DNA from: Planctomycetaceae bacterium
GTDB taxonomy: Bacteria > Planctomycetota > Planctomycetia > Pirellulales > UBA1268
NCBI GenBank assembly: GCA_021300535.1
Contig: JAJTED010000025.1
Coordinates: forward strand, 1 to 40,336
Length of the DNA stretch: 40,336 nucleotides
Direction: 5' to 3'
Shown here: positions 1 through 8,249 of the stretch, in pieces
Numbering within the stretch: position 1 is the stretch's first letter
Layout: every line of letters starts with the position of its first letter
Program-made: the position numbers and the translations under genes
The notes under the pieces: generated by a model
The model's input: only the letters and a program-made list of their open reading frames with translations
Told to the model about the DNA's origin: nothing
The model's database searches: none

Positions 1-225
1 TTGTGTGGATGCCAGGCCCGGAGGGCCGGGTTGATTCGAAGCGGGCGGCGGCCCGCCAAGCGAACCGCGGCACGATGCCGCGTGTTCGCGTGGATCATGT
101 CCCCGGGTTTCCACCCGGGGCTTCTTGTGCGGATGCCAGGCCCGGAGGGCCGGGTTGATTCCAAGCGGGCGGCGGCCCGCCAAGCGAACCGCGGCACGAT
201 GCCGCGGGTTCGCGTGCATCACGCT
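1..225. repeat. 124-bp tandem hairpin repeat (module B) with a CCCCGGG stem between copies
   Basis: A unit beginning GGATGCCAGGCCCGG occurs at 7 and again at 131, a period of 124 bp, with only a few differences. Each copy contains three short perfect dyads: GGCCCGGAGGGCC, GCGGGCGGCGGCCCGC and GCGGCACGATGCCGC. Between the copies lies CCCCGGGTTTCCACCCGGGG (101-120) followed by CTTCTTG, which is one half-unit of the family seen in six other gaps here. The same module B recurs in reverse orientation twice between about 39430 and 39830. The ORF at 1-249 is a read-through of the repeat and is not supported as a gene. The array lies just downstream of the citrate synthase stop and may continue beyond the window edge. 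Confidence 0.9.
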
Positions 226-245
226 CCTGCGCAGTCCAATGTGAA

Positions 246-1592
246 CTAGCTGCGGCGGTCGATGGGCACGAAGTCGCGGAGCGTCTCGCCGGAGTAGATC
301 TGCCGCGGGCGGCAGATCTTCTTCGTCGGCGAGTGGTGCATCTCGATCCAGTGGGCGATCCAGCCGGGCAGGCGTCCCATCGCGAACAGCACCGTGAACA
401 TCTGCACCGGGATGCCCATCGCCCGGTAGATCACGCCCGAGTAGAAGTCGACGTTCGGGTAGAGCTTCCGCTCGATGAAGTACTCGTCGGCCAGCGCCAC
501 CTCCTCGAGCTGCTGGGCGATGTCGAAGATCGGGTCGTGGCGGGCGATCTTGGCGAGGAGCTTGTCGCAGATCGACTTGATGAGTTTGGCCCGCGGGTCG
601 TAGTTCTTGTACACCCGGTGGCCGAAGCCCATGAGGCGGAAGCCGGAGTCCTTCTTCTTGGCGAGGTCGACGTACTTCTTCACGTCGCCGCCGTCGGCCA
701 CGATCTTCTCCAGCATTTCCACGCAGGCCTGGTTGGCGCCGCCATGCAGCGGCCCCCAGAGGGCGGAAATGCCGGCGGAGATGCTGGCGAACAGGTTGGC
801 GTCGCTCGATCCCACCATGCGGACGGTCGAGGTTGAGCAGTTCTGCTCGTGGTCGGCGTGGACGATGAGCAGCGTGTCGAGGGCGTCGGCGAAGTCGGGG
901 TCGACGTGGTATTCCTCGCACGGCACCGCGAACATCATGTGGAGGAAGTTCTCGCAGTAGCCGAGGTCGTTCTGCGGGTACATGAGCGGCTGGCCGCACG
1001 ACTTCTTGTGGCTGTAGGCGGCGATCGTCGGCAGCTTCGCCATCAGCCGGTGCACGCTCACCTCGACCTGCCGCGGATCGCGGACGTCGAGGGAATCCTG
1101 GTAGAAGGTGGACAGGGCCCCCACCACGCTGCCCACGATCGCCATCGGATGGGCGTCCCGCGGGAAGCCGCCGTAGAAGCTCCGCATGTCCTCGTGGATC
1201 ATCGTGTGCCGCGACAGCGACGTCCGGAACGCGTCGAGCTCGGCGGCGGTCGGCAGCGTGCCGTAGATCAGCAGGTGGGCGACCTCCACGAAGTCGCACC
1301 GCTCGGCCAGCACCTCGATGGGGTAGCCGCGATAGCGGAGGATCCCCTGCTCGCCGTCGAGGAAGGTGATCGCGCTGGTCGTCGAGCCGGTGTTGACGAA
1401 CCCCTCGTCGAGCGTGATGCAGCCCGTCTGACCGCGGAGCTTGGCGATGTCGAGGGCCCGCTCCCCTTCTGTGCCCACGACCAGCGGGATGTCATAGGCC
1501 TGGCCGCCGATCTCGAGGCGGGCGGTGCCGTCGGACCGCGTGCCCGGCCACGGCGGCGTCGCGGGGGCTGTGGGCTTGGGGGCGGCGGTCAT
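246..1592 (-). CDS. gltA: Citrate synthase
   Basis: Condenses acetyl-CoA with oxaloacetate to citrate, the entry step of the TCA cycle, in the cytoplasm. The 448-residue length is normal for the hexameric bacterial type. Family motifs are present: the large-domain segment around HADHEQNCSTSTVR and WGPLHGGANQA, then the highly conserved GFGHRVYKNYDPRAK with the catalytic histidine. Near the C-terminus, NVDFYSGVIYRAMGIP carries the active-site aspartate, followed by GRLPGWIAHWIEM. The ATG at 1592 is the only good start, since the residues that follow lead straight into the small beta-rich N-terminal domain. It is transcribed alone; the next minus-strand gene upstream ends 158 bp away. The large plus-strand ORFs covering it are shadows. 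Function is secure; gltA is used as the conventional symbol. Confidence 0.97.
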   Translation of the reverse strand: MTAAPKPTAPATPPWPGTRSDGTARLEIGGQAYDIPLVVGTEGERALDIAKLRGQTGCITLDEGFVNTGSTTSAITFLDGEQGILRYRGYPIEVLAERCDFVEVAHLLIYGTLPTAAELDAFRTSLSRHTMIHEDMRSFYGGFPRDAHPMAIVGSVVGALSTFYQDSLDVRDPRQVEVSVHRLMAKLPTIAAYSHKKSCGQPLMYPQNDLGYCENFLHMMFAVPCEEYHVDPDFADALDTLLIVHADHEQNCSTSTVRMVGSSDANLFASISAGISALWGPLHGGANQACVEMLEKIVADGGDVKKYVDLAKKKDSGFRLMGFGHRVYKNYDPRAKLIKSICDKLLAKIARHDPIFDIAQQLEEVALADEYFIERKLYPNVDFYSGVIYRAMGIPVQMFTVLFAMGRLPGWIAHWIEMHHSPTKKICRPRQIYSGETLRDFVPIDRRS

Positions 1593-1750
1593 GGCGTGGT
1601 CTCCCGGGGCGTCTCACGGCTGGGCACAGGCCGGGACGGGGCACGGTGGCGGCCCGACCAGTGGAATGGACGGCGGCAGTGTAGCCCTGGCCCCCCGGGC
1701 GGGCAACGAGGACGCGTGGTTCGCGGCGCGTGATGGAAGACCGGGTCGCG

Positions 1751-3196
1751 TCAGCGGGTCGTCGTCGGCCGGCTGGCCGTCATGGGGCGCGTCGCGCCGG
1801 GCGACTCGGCATCGAACACGCTCCACACGGGCGTCCGCTCGCGGAGCTTCCGCAGGTAGTCTTCGGTGGCCTTGCGTTCCCGGTCCGCGACCAGGGTCGC
1901 GCGGATGCCCACCTGGGCTTCGATGAAGGGCGTGCGGCCGGCGTCCTTCCGTTCCACCACGCGGACGATGTGCAGCGCGGCCTGGTCGGCCAGGTTCGGC
2001 GACGGCTCGTCCTCGATGATGGCGCTCAATTGGCCCACGGGCAGCGAGAAGATCGCCTCGTCGAGTCGCTTCGATGCCAGGCTGCCCGCGTTCGTCCAGT
2101 CGAAGAGGCCGCCCTGCCTGGCCGTGGGGCCCTCCGACCGGGCCTTCGCCACTTCGGTCAGCGGCTTGCCGGCGAGAACTTCGTTGCCCATCGACGCCAG
2201 CAGATCCCAGGCCTGCTTCCGCGATCGGCGGCCGCCGATCTTGACCGTCAGCGCCTCGAACCGGGCCTTGGCCGGGAACTCGTAGTCGGCAAGGTGGTTC
2301 TGGTAATAGGCGATCATCTCGGCGTGGGCGATCTCGTCGTCGTTCTTCGTGTTCTTGCGCATCCACTCCTGGGACAGCCCGCGCTCGAAAAACATCTTCC
2401 GCATCCGGTCGAGCGACTGCCCCTTGGCCCGCAGCTGCTGTTCATACTCCAGCGAGTTGGCGACGCCCGCCTCCTGCATCATCTTGGGGAGAAACTGCTC
2501 GTCGAAGGCCTTGTCGACGTTCTTGCGGATATCGGGGATCTTGTCCTCGGGAATCTCCCGCAGCGCGTCGACGTAGATGAGGAGCATCTCGACGTGCTGG
2601 GGCAGCACCTGCTGGCAGATCTGCAGTTTCAGCTTGCGCAGGTCCTCCGGCGGCATGCTCGGCCCCGCCTTTTCGAGATACTCCAACGCCTTGGGCGTGA
2701 GCAGGTCGCCCTCGAGCACGACCTCGGGCCCGACCCGGGCCACGACCATCGCCATCTCCAGCGACTGCGCCTGCGGGGGCACGGCCGCCGTGCCGGTCGC
2801 GGGCTGCTCGTAGGCGGCGGGCACGACGCCCCCGCTTCCGGCCGTGCCCGGGCCCACCGCCTTGGCGACCTCGGCCGCGATCAGATCGCGGACCGGCTCC
2901 AGGGGCGCCCCGGGATGTTCCCGGATGCTCGAGAGCACATGGTTGTCGAGCGGTTTTGGGCCCGCTGTCGGCCAGCCGGCGGGCCGCGACACGGCCTTGG
3001 GCACGTGGGGCACGAGCGCCGGGCCGACTCCGGCCCGCGTGCCTGCGGCGCCGGCCGCGGATGGGCTGGCGGCCAGCGGGTTCGTGTCGGCTGTTTCCGA
3101 CGGCGCCGCGGCCGCCACGCGCATGCTCACGGCCAGGCACAGGACCAGCGGGATCGGCCCGTGGAGGCGAGCGCGACGTGTGGCGAACGCTGTCAC
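1751..3196 (-). CDS. Exported parvulin-type peptidyl-prolyl cis-trans isomerase (SurA/PpiC-like)
   Basis: Predicted periplasmic chaperone/isomerase that would help secreted or outer-membrane proteins fold. The N-terminus has a signal-like hydrophobic run (IPLVLCLAVSM, about residues 15-25), followed by a long low-complexity Ala/Pro/Gly linker to about residue 140. Next comes a SurA-like helical region (about 145-310) with motifs such as VVLEGDLLTPKALEYL and FFERGLSQEWMRKNT. The parvulin-like domain (about 320-445) includes ARQGGLFDWTNAGSL and IFSLPVGQLSAIIED, matching the family's G-G-D/L-lg and f-l-G-i signatures. The start codon is GTG (3194-3196), giving 481 residues. The shortened C-terminal part suggests a single PPIase domain. 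It could act only as a chaperone, because catalytic residues cannot be verified by eye. It appears monocistronic. Confidence 0.85.
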   Translation of the reverse strand: MTAFATRRARLHGPIPLVLCLAVSMRVAAAAPSETADTNPLAASPSAAGAAGTRAGVGPALVPHVPKAVSRPAGWPTAGPKPLDNHVLSSIREHPGAPLEPVRDLIAAEVAKAVGPGTAGSGGVVPAAYEQPATGTAAVPPQAQSLEMAMVVARVGPEVVLEGDLLTPKALEYLEKAGPSMPPEDLRKLKLQICQQVLPQHVEMLLIYVDALREIPEDKIPDIRKNVDKAFDEQFLPKMMQEAGVANSLEYEQQLRAKGQSLDRMRKMFFERGLSQEWMRKNTKNDDEIAHAEMIAYYQNHLADYEFPAKARFEALTVKIGGRRSRKQAWDLLASMGNEVLAGKPLTEVAKARSEGPTARQGGLFDWTNAGSLASKRLDEAIFSLPVGQLSAIIEDEPSPNLADQAALHIVRVVERKDAGRTPFIEAQVGIRATLVADRERKATEDYLRKLRERTPVWSVFDAESPGATRPMTASRPTTTR

Positions 3197-3283
3197 GATG
3201 CGGTGGTTTCCGGGCGTGGGCAGCCGAGTCTCGGCCGAGGGGGGCGGGACTATAGAGAGAGCCCCGCGGCCGTCGCAAGCCCG

Positions 3284-6200
3284 TCACGGCCCGGGTTTGG
3301 TGGCGGTCGGCTGCTGCAGGAGGTAGGCGAGCAGGTGGGGCAGGTTCGCCTCCCCGACCTGGTCGATCATGTTTGCCGGCATCGGCGAGGTTCGGGACGT
3401 GGCCGCCTCCTCGATGTCCGCCTTGGCCACCCGCACCTCCTTGCCCGTCGCATCGGCGAACACGACGTCGCCCCCCTCCTCGCGGAGGCGGAGCCCCGCG
3501 ACCACGCGGCCGTCGGCGAGCGTGACGATCGTCGTCCGGAACGCCTCGTCGACATTGCGGCTCGGATCGAGGATGTCCTCCAACAGTCGTGCCGGACCAC
3601 GCTGCCCGATGCCGTCGAGCTGCGGGCCGACGAGACCGCCGCGCTGCCCCAGGCGGTGGCAGGCGGCGCAGTGCTTTCCGAACAGTTCGCCGCCGGTGTC
3701 GGCCGAGCCGCCCGCCTTGCCGAAATGACCGGCCACCTTGCCGATCACCTGCTGGATCCGCTGGTCGGCCGGCTGGAGGCCGGCGGTCAAGGCCGTAATC
3801 CGGCCGTCGAGATCCGGCACGCCGCACTGCTTGAGCCGGCCGACCACCTGGCGGTCCTGAAGCAACAGCGGCGACGCCCGCCCAGCGGCGATCAGCCCGA
3901 GGAGCAGGTCGGCCCCGTCGTTTCGCGAGAGCAGCACCATCGCCCAGTCCTTCTGCTGCGCCGCGTTGGCCGTCTTCATCGCCACCCCGATCGCCTCCCG
4001 CAGCGGCGTTGACTCGACCCCCGCGCAGCGTTGGGCGAAGGCGATCCGCACGGCATACGGCTCGGTCGGCACCGGGATCACGGCCGCGGCCGCAGCCAAC
4101 GTGCGGCGTTGGTCGAGCGCCAGCAGGGCGTCGATCGCATCGTTCCGCACCGCATCCGTCGAGACGGTGTTTGTGGCCAGCCGCAAGATGTCTTCCCAGG
4201 CTGCTGCGAGCCGGGGCTCCATCACCACCCGGGTCACGGAGACCGCCGTGCGGATGGCGGGCTCGGGCTTCTCCGCGCTGGACCCGGATAGAACCCGGAG
4301 GGCGAACGTGACCGCCCAATCGGCGACGTCCGTGTCGGCGGTGGGGGCACGCCCCGCAGTCAGCGCGTTTCCCAGCAGCGCCTGCAGAGCAGCCGCTTCG
4401 AGGGCGATGTCGCCGTCGCAGGCGGTCCTTGCCGCCCGCGCGGCGTCCGCAACCTGCTCCCCGCTGCACGCCTCGGCCACGGCCTGCAGCGGCGTCATCC
4501 ACGTGTTCACCGGCAGGTCGCGGCGACTTTGCCACGCGAGCCACGCCGCCGCCGGAGTCTTGACCGTCGCCGCCAGTTCGGCGAGCAGCAGCGCTTCGGT
4601 GCTCAGCGTCTCGATGTCGATCGCCGCCAACTCCTCGGGCTTCGCCGCCACGATCTGGCTGCGGACCGCGATCCGCAACGCATGGATGAGCTGCGTGTCA
4701 TTTGGCGGGGTTTCCGCCAGGCAGCGAAGCAGAGGCTGGAGCGAACGGATCGACGGATGGGCCGCCACCGCCTCCGTGGCCGCCCGCCGCACGAACGGAT
4801 CGGGGTCGGCAAGCCGCCCGCGGACGAGCTCGGCCCGCGACTCGTCCCAGCCCGGCAGGGCCGCGACCGCTTTCACCGCGTGCACGCGGACGAGCCGTGC
4901 GTCGTCCGCCAGCGCCGCCGCGGTCGTCGCCGCGTCGAGCCTGTCTAGCAGGGCCAGGGCCCGGACCGCGCGGGCCCGGTGGTGTTCCGACGGCGACGGG
5001 CGGCGGAGCAGCTCCACGACCGTGGCGTCGCCACGGCCCCGCTCCACGAGTTCTTCCATCGCCAGCCGACGGACCGTCTCGTTCGCGTCTCCGAGTCGTT
5101 CCGCCAGCGCGGCGGTGGCGAGCTTCGTCAGGTCCATGGGCACCGCTGCATCGACCGGCGTCGCCCCCGGCTCCCCCTTCCACACCACCCGCCAGATCCG
5201 GCCGCGTTCACGGTCACGACGTGGGTGCTTCAGGTCCACCTCGTAGTGGCCGATGATGCAGTTGTAGAAGTCGGCGACATACAGCCCGCCATCCGGCCCA
5301 AGCTGCAGGTCCACGGGCCGAAACCAGAGATCGTCGCAGGTCAGGAAGTCGGTCGGCTTCTCAACCCACGGCGACGAGCCCCGCCAGGTGATCGCGTCGG
5401 CGTGCACCCGGCAGTTGACGACGTTGCCGACGAACGCCTGGTCGCGGTAGGCGGCGGGAAATCGCTCGGTCTCGCTGATGGCCACCGCCCCGATCCCGGT
5501 CGAGCCGTGGCCATCGGTCGTCGTGTCGGGCGCCAGCCCGAGTTTCCCCTTGCTCGCCCCGATGCCCGCGTACTGGGCCCCCGCCAACAGCATCGTCAGC
5601 GGCCGGCTGTGGCAGTCGGCGTTGAACCGGTTTCCGAGCGCGTCGAACACCATGCCGAAGGGATTCGTTTGTCCCCAGGTGACCTGCTCGATGGCCGAGC
5701 CATCGGGCCGGAAACGGTAGGTATTGCCCGAGTTCAACTGGAGGACGACGTCGCCTTCACCGCGGAGCTTCACCCGCGACGTGTTGCGGAAGCCGTGGTT
5801 CGCATACACCCAGCCGTCGGCGCCGAGGCGGAACGCATTCTGGTTCCCGTGCGTGTCGATGAAATCGAATGGCCCGTAGAGAACCTCCCGCAGGTCGGCC
5901 CGGCCGTCGTTGTCCGTGTCGGTCAGTTTCCAGATGTGCGGGATCGACCAGACGATCGCCGCCGTCTTCCCGCCCGGCGGCCGCGGCAACGGCAGGACGC
6001 CGATCGGGATGTTGAGCTCGTCGGCAAAGAGCGTCGCCTTCCGGGCCCGGCCGTCAGGGCCGAAGTCTTCGAGGATCGTCAGCCCGTCCCGCGGCTTCCT
6101 GTCGGCGGGGGCGGCGAACGGGTATTCGACCGAGTGCGTCACCCAGAGCCGGCCCCGGGCGTCGAAGGCCATGTTCATCGGCTTCTGGATCTGCGGCTCT

Positions 6201-6397
6201 GCCGCGACCAGTTGGATGTCGAAGCCCGGCGGGAGCTTGAACTGCGCCCGCTGCGCTTCCGGGGGCAGCGGTTCGGAATTCACCACGGGGGGCGCGGCAG
6301 CCGCGAGCGTGGCGAACACGACCGCGAGGATGGGGATCGGCAGGCCCGAAGCCAGACCCGACTGGAGGCCCGTGCGAGACGCATGCATCTCCCGCAT
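3284..6397 (-). CDS. PVC-type membrane-bound dehydrogenase with HEAT repeats and C-terminal cytochrome c domain
   Basis: A 1037-residue exported protein of the large planctomycete/verrucomicrobial family with a sugar-dehydrogenase-like beta-propeller. An N-terminal signal segment (about 15-36) is followed by the propeller (about 50-400), with motifs such as GVLPLPRPPGGKTAA, IDTHGNQNAFRLGADGW and DLQLGPDGGLYVADFYN. A HEAT-like alpha-repeat region spans about 420-880, and the C-terminal PVC-type haem domain carries CAACH (about 910-914). SPMPANM, near residue 1005, could supply the distal Met ligand. Such proteins are thought to oxidise sugars or related compounds in the periplasm; the substrate is unknown. 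The ATG at 6397 lies 15 bp after the FG-GAP gene stop, and its AAGGAG ribosome site begins at that stop codon, so the two genes are translationally coupled. A second in-frame ATG follows three codons later. Confidence 0.93.
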   Translation of the reverse strand: MREMHASRTGLQSGLASGLPIPILAVVFATLAAAAPPVVNSEPLPPEAQRAQFKLPPGFDIQLVAAEPQIQKPMNMAFDARGRLWVTHSVEYPFAAPADRKPRDGLTILEDFGPDGRARKATLFADELNIPIGVLPLPRPPGGKTAAIVWSIPHIWKLTDTDNDGRADLREVLYGPFDFIDTHGNQNAFRLGADGWVYANHGFRNTSRVKLRGEGDVVLQLNSGNTYRFRPDGSAIEQVTWGQTNPFGMVFDALGNRFNADCHSRPLTMLLAGAQYAGIGASKGKLGLAPDTTTDGHGSTGIGAVAISETERFPAAYRDQAFVGNVVNCRVHADAITWRGSSPWVEKPTDFLTCDDLWFRPVDLQLGPDGGLYVADFYNCIIGHYEVDLKHPRRDRERGRIWRVVWKGEPGATPVDAAVPMDLTKLATAALAERLGDANETVRRLAMEELVERGRGDATVVELLRRPSPSEHHRARAVRALALLDRLDAATTAAALADDARLVRVHAVKAVAALPGWDESRAELVRGRLADPDPFVRRAATEAVAAHPSIRSLQPLLRCLAETPPNDTQLIHALRIAVRSQIVAAKPEELAAIDIETLSTEALLLAELAATVKTPAAAWLAWQSRRDLPVNTWMTPLQAVAEACSGEQVADAARAARTACDGDIALEAAALQALLGNALTAGRAPTADTDVADWAVTFALRVLSGSSAEKPEPAIRTAVSVTRVVMEPRLAAAWEDILRLATNTVSTDAVRNDAIDALLALDQRRTLAAAAAVIPVPTEPYAVRIAFAQRCAGVESTPLREAIGVAMKTANAAQQKDWAMVLLSRNDGADLLLGLIAAGRASPLLLQDRQVVGRLKQCGVPDLDGRITALTAGLQPADQRIQQVIGKVAGHFGKAGGSADTGGELFGKHCAACHRLGQRGGLVGPQLDGIGQRGPARLLEDILDPSRNVDEAFRTTIVTLADGRVVAGLRLREEGGDVVFADATGKEVRVAKADIEEAATSRTSPMPANMIDQVGEANLPHLLAYLLQQPTATKPGP

Positions 6398-6412
6398 TGG
6401 ATCGATCTCTCC

Positions 6413-7942
6413 TTACTTGCCGCGAACCTGGAGAAGCAACGCCACGCCCTTCTTGTTGCTGATGACCACGTCGGTGTGGCCGTCGCCGTCGACGTCCTGC
6501 GTGGTGAACTGCGTGCCTACGCCGCTGTCGTTGTCGATGCGGTGCGGCGTGAGCGTGACCACGCCTGAAGCGTCCTTTTTTGCCTGGAACCAGTAGAGCA
6601 GCGCCGGATCGGAGGGATGCTGGTCTCCGCCAGGGCCGTGCGCCCAGAAGCGACGGCCGGTGACGAAATCCTTGATGCCATCGCCGTCGATGTCGACGTG
6701 ATTGAGCGCGTGGGTCTGTCCCGGCAGTGCGAACAGGCCGCGATCGCCGAGCAGGAGACAGAATTTCTCCCCGGCCACGCCCACGCCCACCTCCAATCCG
6801 GGCTCATTGAGCCGCGGTCGATCGACCAGTTCCTTGAACGACGCTGCCATGGCGTCCGTCTCGATCGTGCCGACGAGCGAATCGACCACGGTTCCCGCAT
6901 AGCCCGCGATCGGTCCCTCGACGGCGGAGCCGGTCTCGGCAAGTTGCCGGGCCTTGGCGCTGAGCTCGGCGTTGGCCCGCCATCCGACCTTCTTGGCGTC
7001 GCCACGGGCCTTGTTCAAGCCGCCGTAGATCTCCGCTTCCTCCGCGGTGAACGTGTATCCGTCCGGGGCCTTTGCCAAGGAAGCCGGCACCGGAAAGAAC
7101 GCGTTTTGAACGAAGAACGGCTGATCTTTTTCGAGCCGCTGCTGCAACCACCAGAATCCCGTGGCGTGGGCCGAAGAGCAGATCACGTCGTTCCGCTTGT
7201 TGCCGTCGATGTCGATGGCATGCATGTCGGCACAGGCAGGAGCGGGCAGCTTGTGAATCTTCCACGGCATGCCGTCGAGCGCGGCAGGCTGTTCGTACCA
7301 GCTCCCCGCGACCATGACGTCGAGTCTGCCATCGCCGTTGATGTCGCCTGCGCCCAGGCCGTGGGAGAAACGTTGCGTGCCCGGAGCGTTGGTCCCCGAG
7401 ATGCTCACCCGCTCCCAGGGCTGCGTCGGGTCTTTCCCGGGCTGGAAGGAGCACATTTCGGCCTGGTGCCCCAGGAGCAGCACCCGCTTCCCGGTGCCGT
7501 AGAGGTCGACGTACTGCGGGGATTCGTTGCAGGCGTTGTCTTGAATGACAAACTCCTGCCATTTGTCTCCGGCCGGACCGGGATTTTTGTACCAATGACA
7601 AGGCTTGCCGGGGAATCCGACGACGATCTCGTCGGGGTGCCCGTCGGCATCGACGTCGTCCGCGAAGACCGCGAAAGCCTCGCTGTAGCCCCCGGGCCCG
7701 TACGTGCCAACCTTCCGGATGACGTGCGGCTTCCAGTCGGGAGCCTCGTACCAGAGTTCACCCACGAGGATATCGGCCTTGCCGTCCTTGTTGACGTCGG
7801 CCACGGCCGAGCCTTCGGACCGGAACTTGGTGTCGAGGACGATCTTCTTCCAGGAAATCGGGGCGGCAGGCGATTGCCGCGGTGCGGCCGACGCAACCAT
7901 CAGCAGCGCGGCAAGGCCCACGGAACCGACAGGAATCCGCAC
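6413..7942 (-). CDS. Exported FG-GAP/VCBS-repeat protein with a CAP-like insert
   Basis: A 509-residue exported beta-propeller protein. After a signal peptide (residues 1-27), six calcium-loop motifs of the FG-GAP type are visible: DVNKDGKAD (49), DVDADGHPD (96), DINGDGRLD (200), DIDGNKRND (244), DIDGDGIKD (416) and DVDGDGHTD (483). Between the fourth and fifth lies an unrelated block (about 298-398) that resembles a shortened CAP/SCP domain: EIYGGLNKARGDAKK, then NAELSAKARQLAE, and a C-terminal EVGVGVA. The start is GTG at 7942, decided by GAGGTG five bases upstream. The gene precedes and is coupled to the PVC-type cytochrome gene, so both products probably act together outside the cytoplasm, perhaps in binding or breaking down polysaccharide. 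Biochemical function is unknown. Confidence 0.9.
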   Translation of the reverse strand: MRIPVGSVGLAALLMVASAAPRQSPAAPISWKKIVLDTKFRSEGSAVADVNKDGKADILVGELWYEAPDWKPHVIRKVGTYGPGGYSEAFAVFADDVDADGHPDEIVVGFPGKPCHWYKNPGPAGDKWQEFVIQDNACNESPQYVDLYGTGKRVLLLGHQAEMCSFQPGKDPTQPWERVSISGTNAPGTQRFSHGLGAGDINGDGRLDVMVAGSWYEQPAALDGMPWKIHKLPAPACADMHAIDIDGNKRNDVICSSAHATGFWWLQQRLEKDQPFFVQNAFFPVPASLAKAPDGYTFTAEEAEIYGGLNKARGDAKKVGWRANAELSAKARQLAETGSAVEGPIAGYAGTVVDSLVGTIETDAMAASFKELVDRPRLNEPGLEVGVGVAGEKFCLLLGDRGLFALPGQTHALNHVDIDGDGIKDFVTGRRFWAHGPGGDQHPSDPALLYWFQAKKDASGVVTLTPHRIDNDSGVGTQFTTQDVDGDGHTDVVISNKKGVALLLQVRGK

Positions 7943-8249
7943 GGCAGCACCTCACGATTGGCGGGTGAGAGGTAAATGAATGGGCCTCCAGAGTATACGA
8001 TCCAAGACGGTTGCCAGCTTCCAATTCATGAGCGGCTTTTTCATGGCGGTTCCGCAGCGATGTGCCGGTCGATGGGCGATCGAGCCCGCCGCCATTGGCA
8101 CACGCTGGCAGACCTGCCGTCGATCGTGCTACCCTTGCTCGCGTGCGTGTGATGGTCGTGTCGGCCCCCATCGACCCCAGGCTGTGTCGACGGCCGGATC
8201 GCTCTGCAGGCACACGATTTCCTTCCCCGTGGTGGAGCGGAGCAGCGTG
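7943..8249. promoter_or_regulatory. Divergent intergenic region with a candidate minus-strand -10 box
   Basis: This 307-bp gap separates the minus-strand FG-GAP/cytochrome pair from the plus-strand ThuA gene, so it must hold both promoters. The best single element is TATACT on the minus strand (7992-7997), about 50 bases upstream of the GTG start at 7942. A matching -35 box is weak, with CTGGCA at a short spacing as the closest candidate. No convincing plus-strand promoter was seen. No repeat unit and no small ORF with a ribosome site was found here. Confidence 0.3.

Noticed and set aside
1730-4012. 760-codon plus-strand ORF
   Set aside because: Antisense shadow of the isomerase and cytochrome genes; its composition is Arg/His/Gly-rich and no motif is present.
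2442-4544. 700-codon minus-strand ORF
   Set aside because: Off-frame shadow spanning parts of two real minus-strand genes; its composition is Arg/Gly/Ala-rich.
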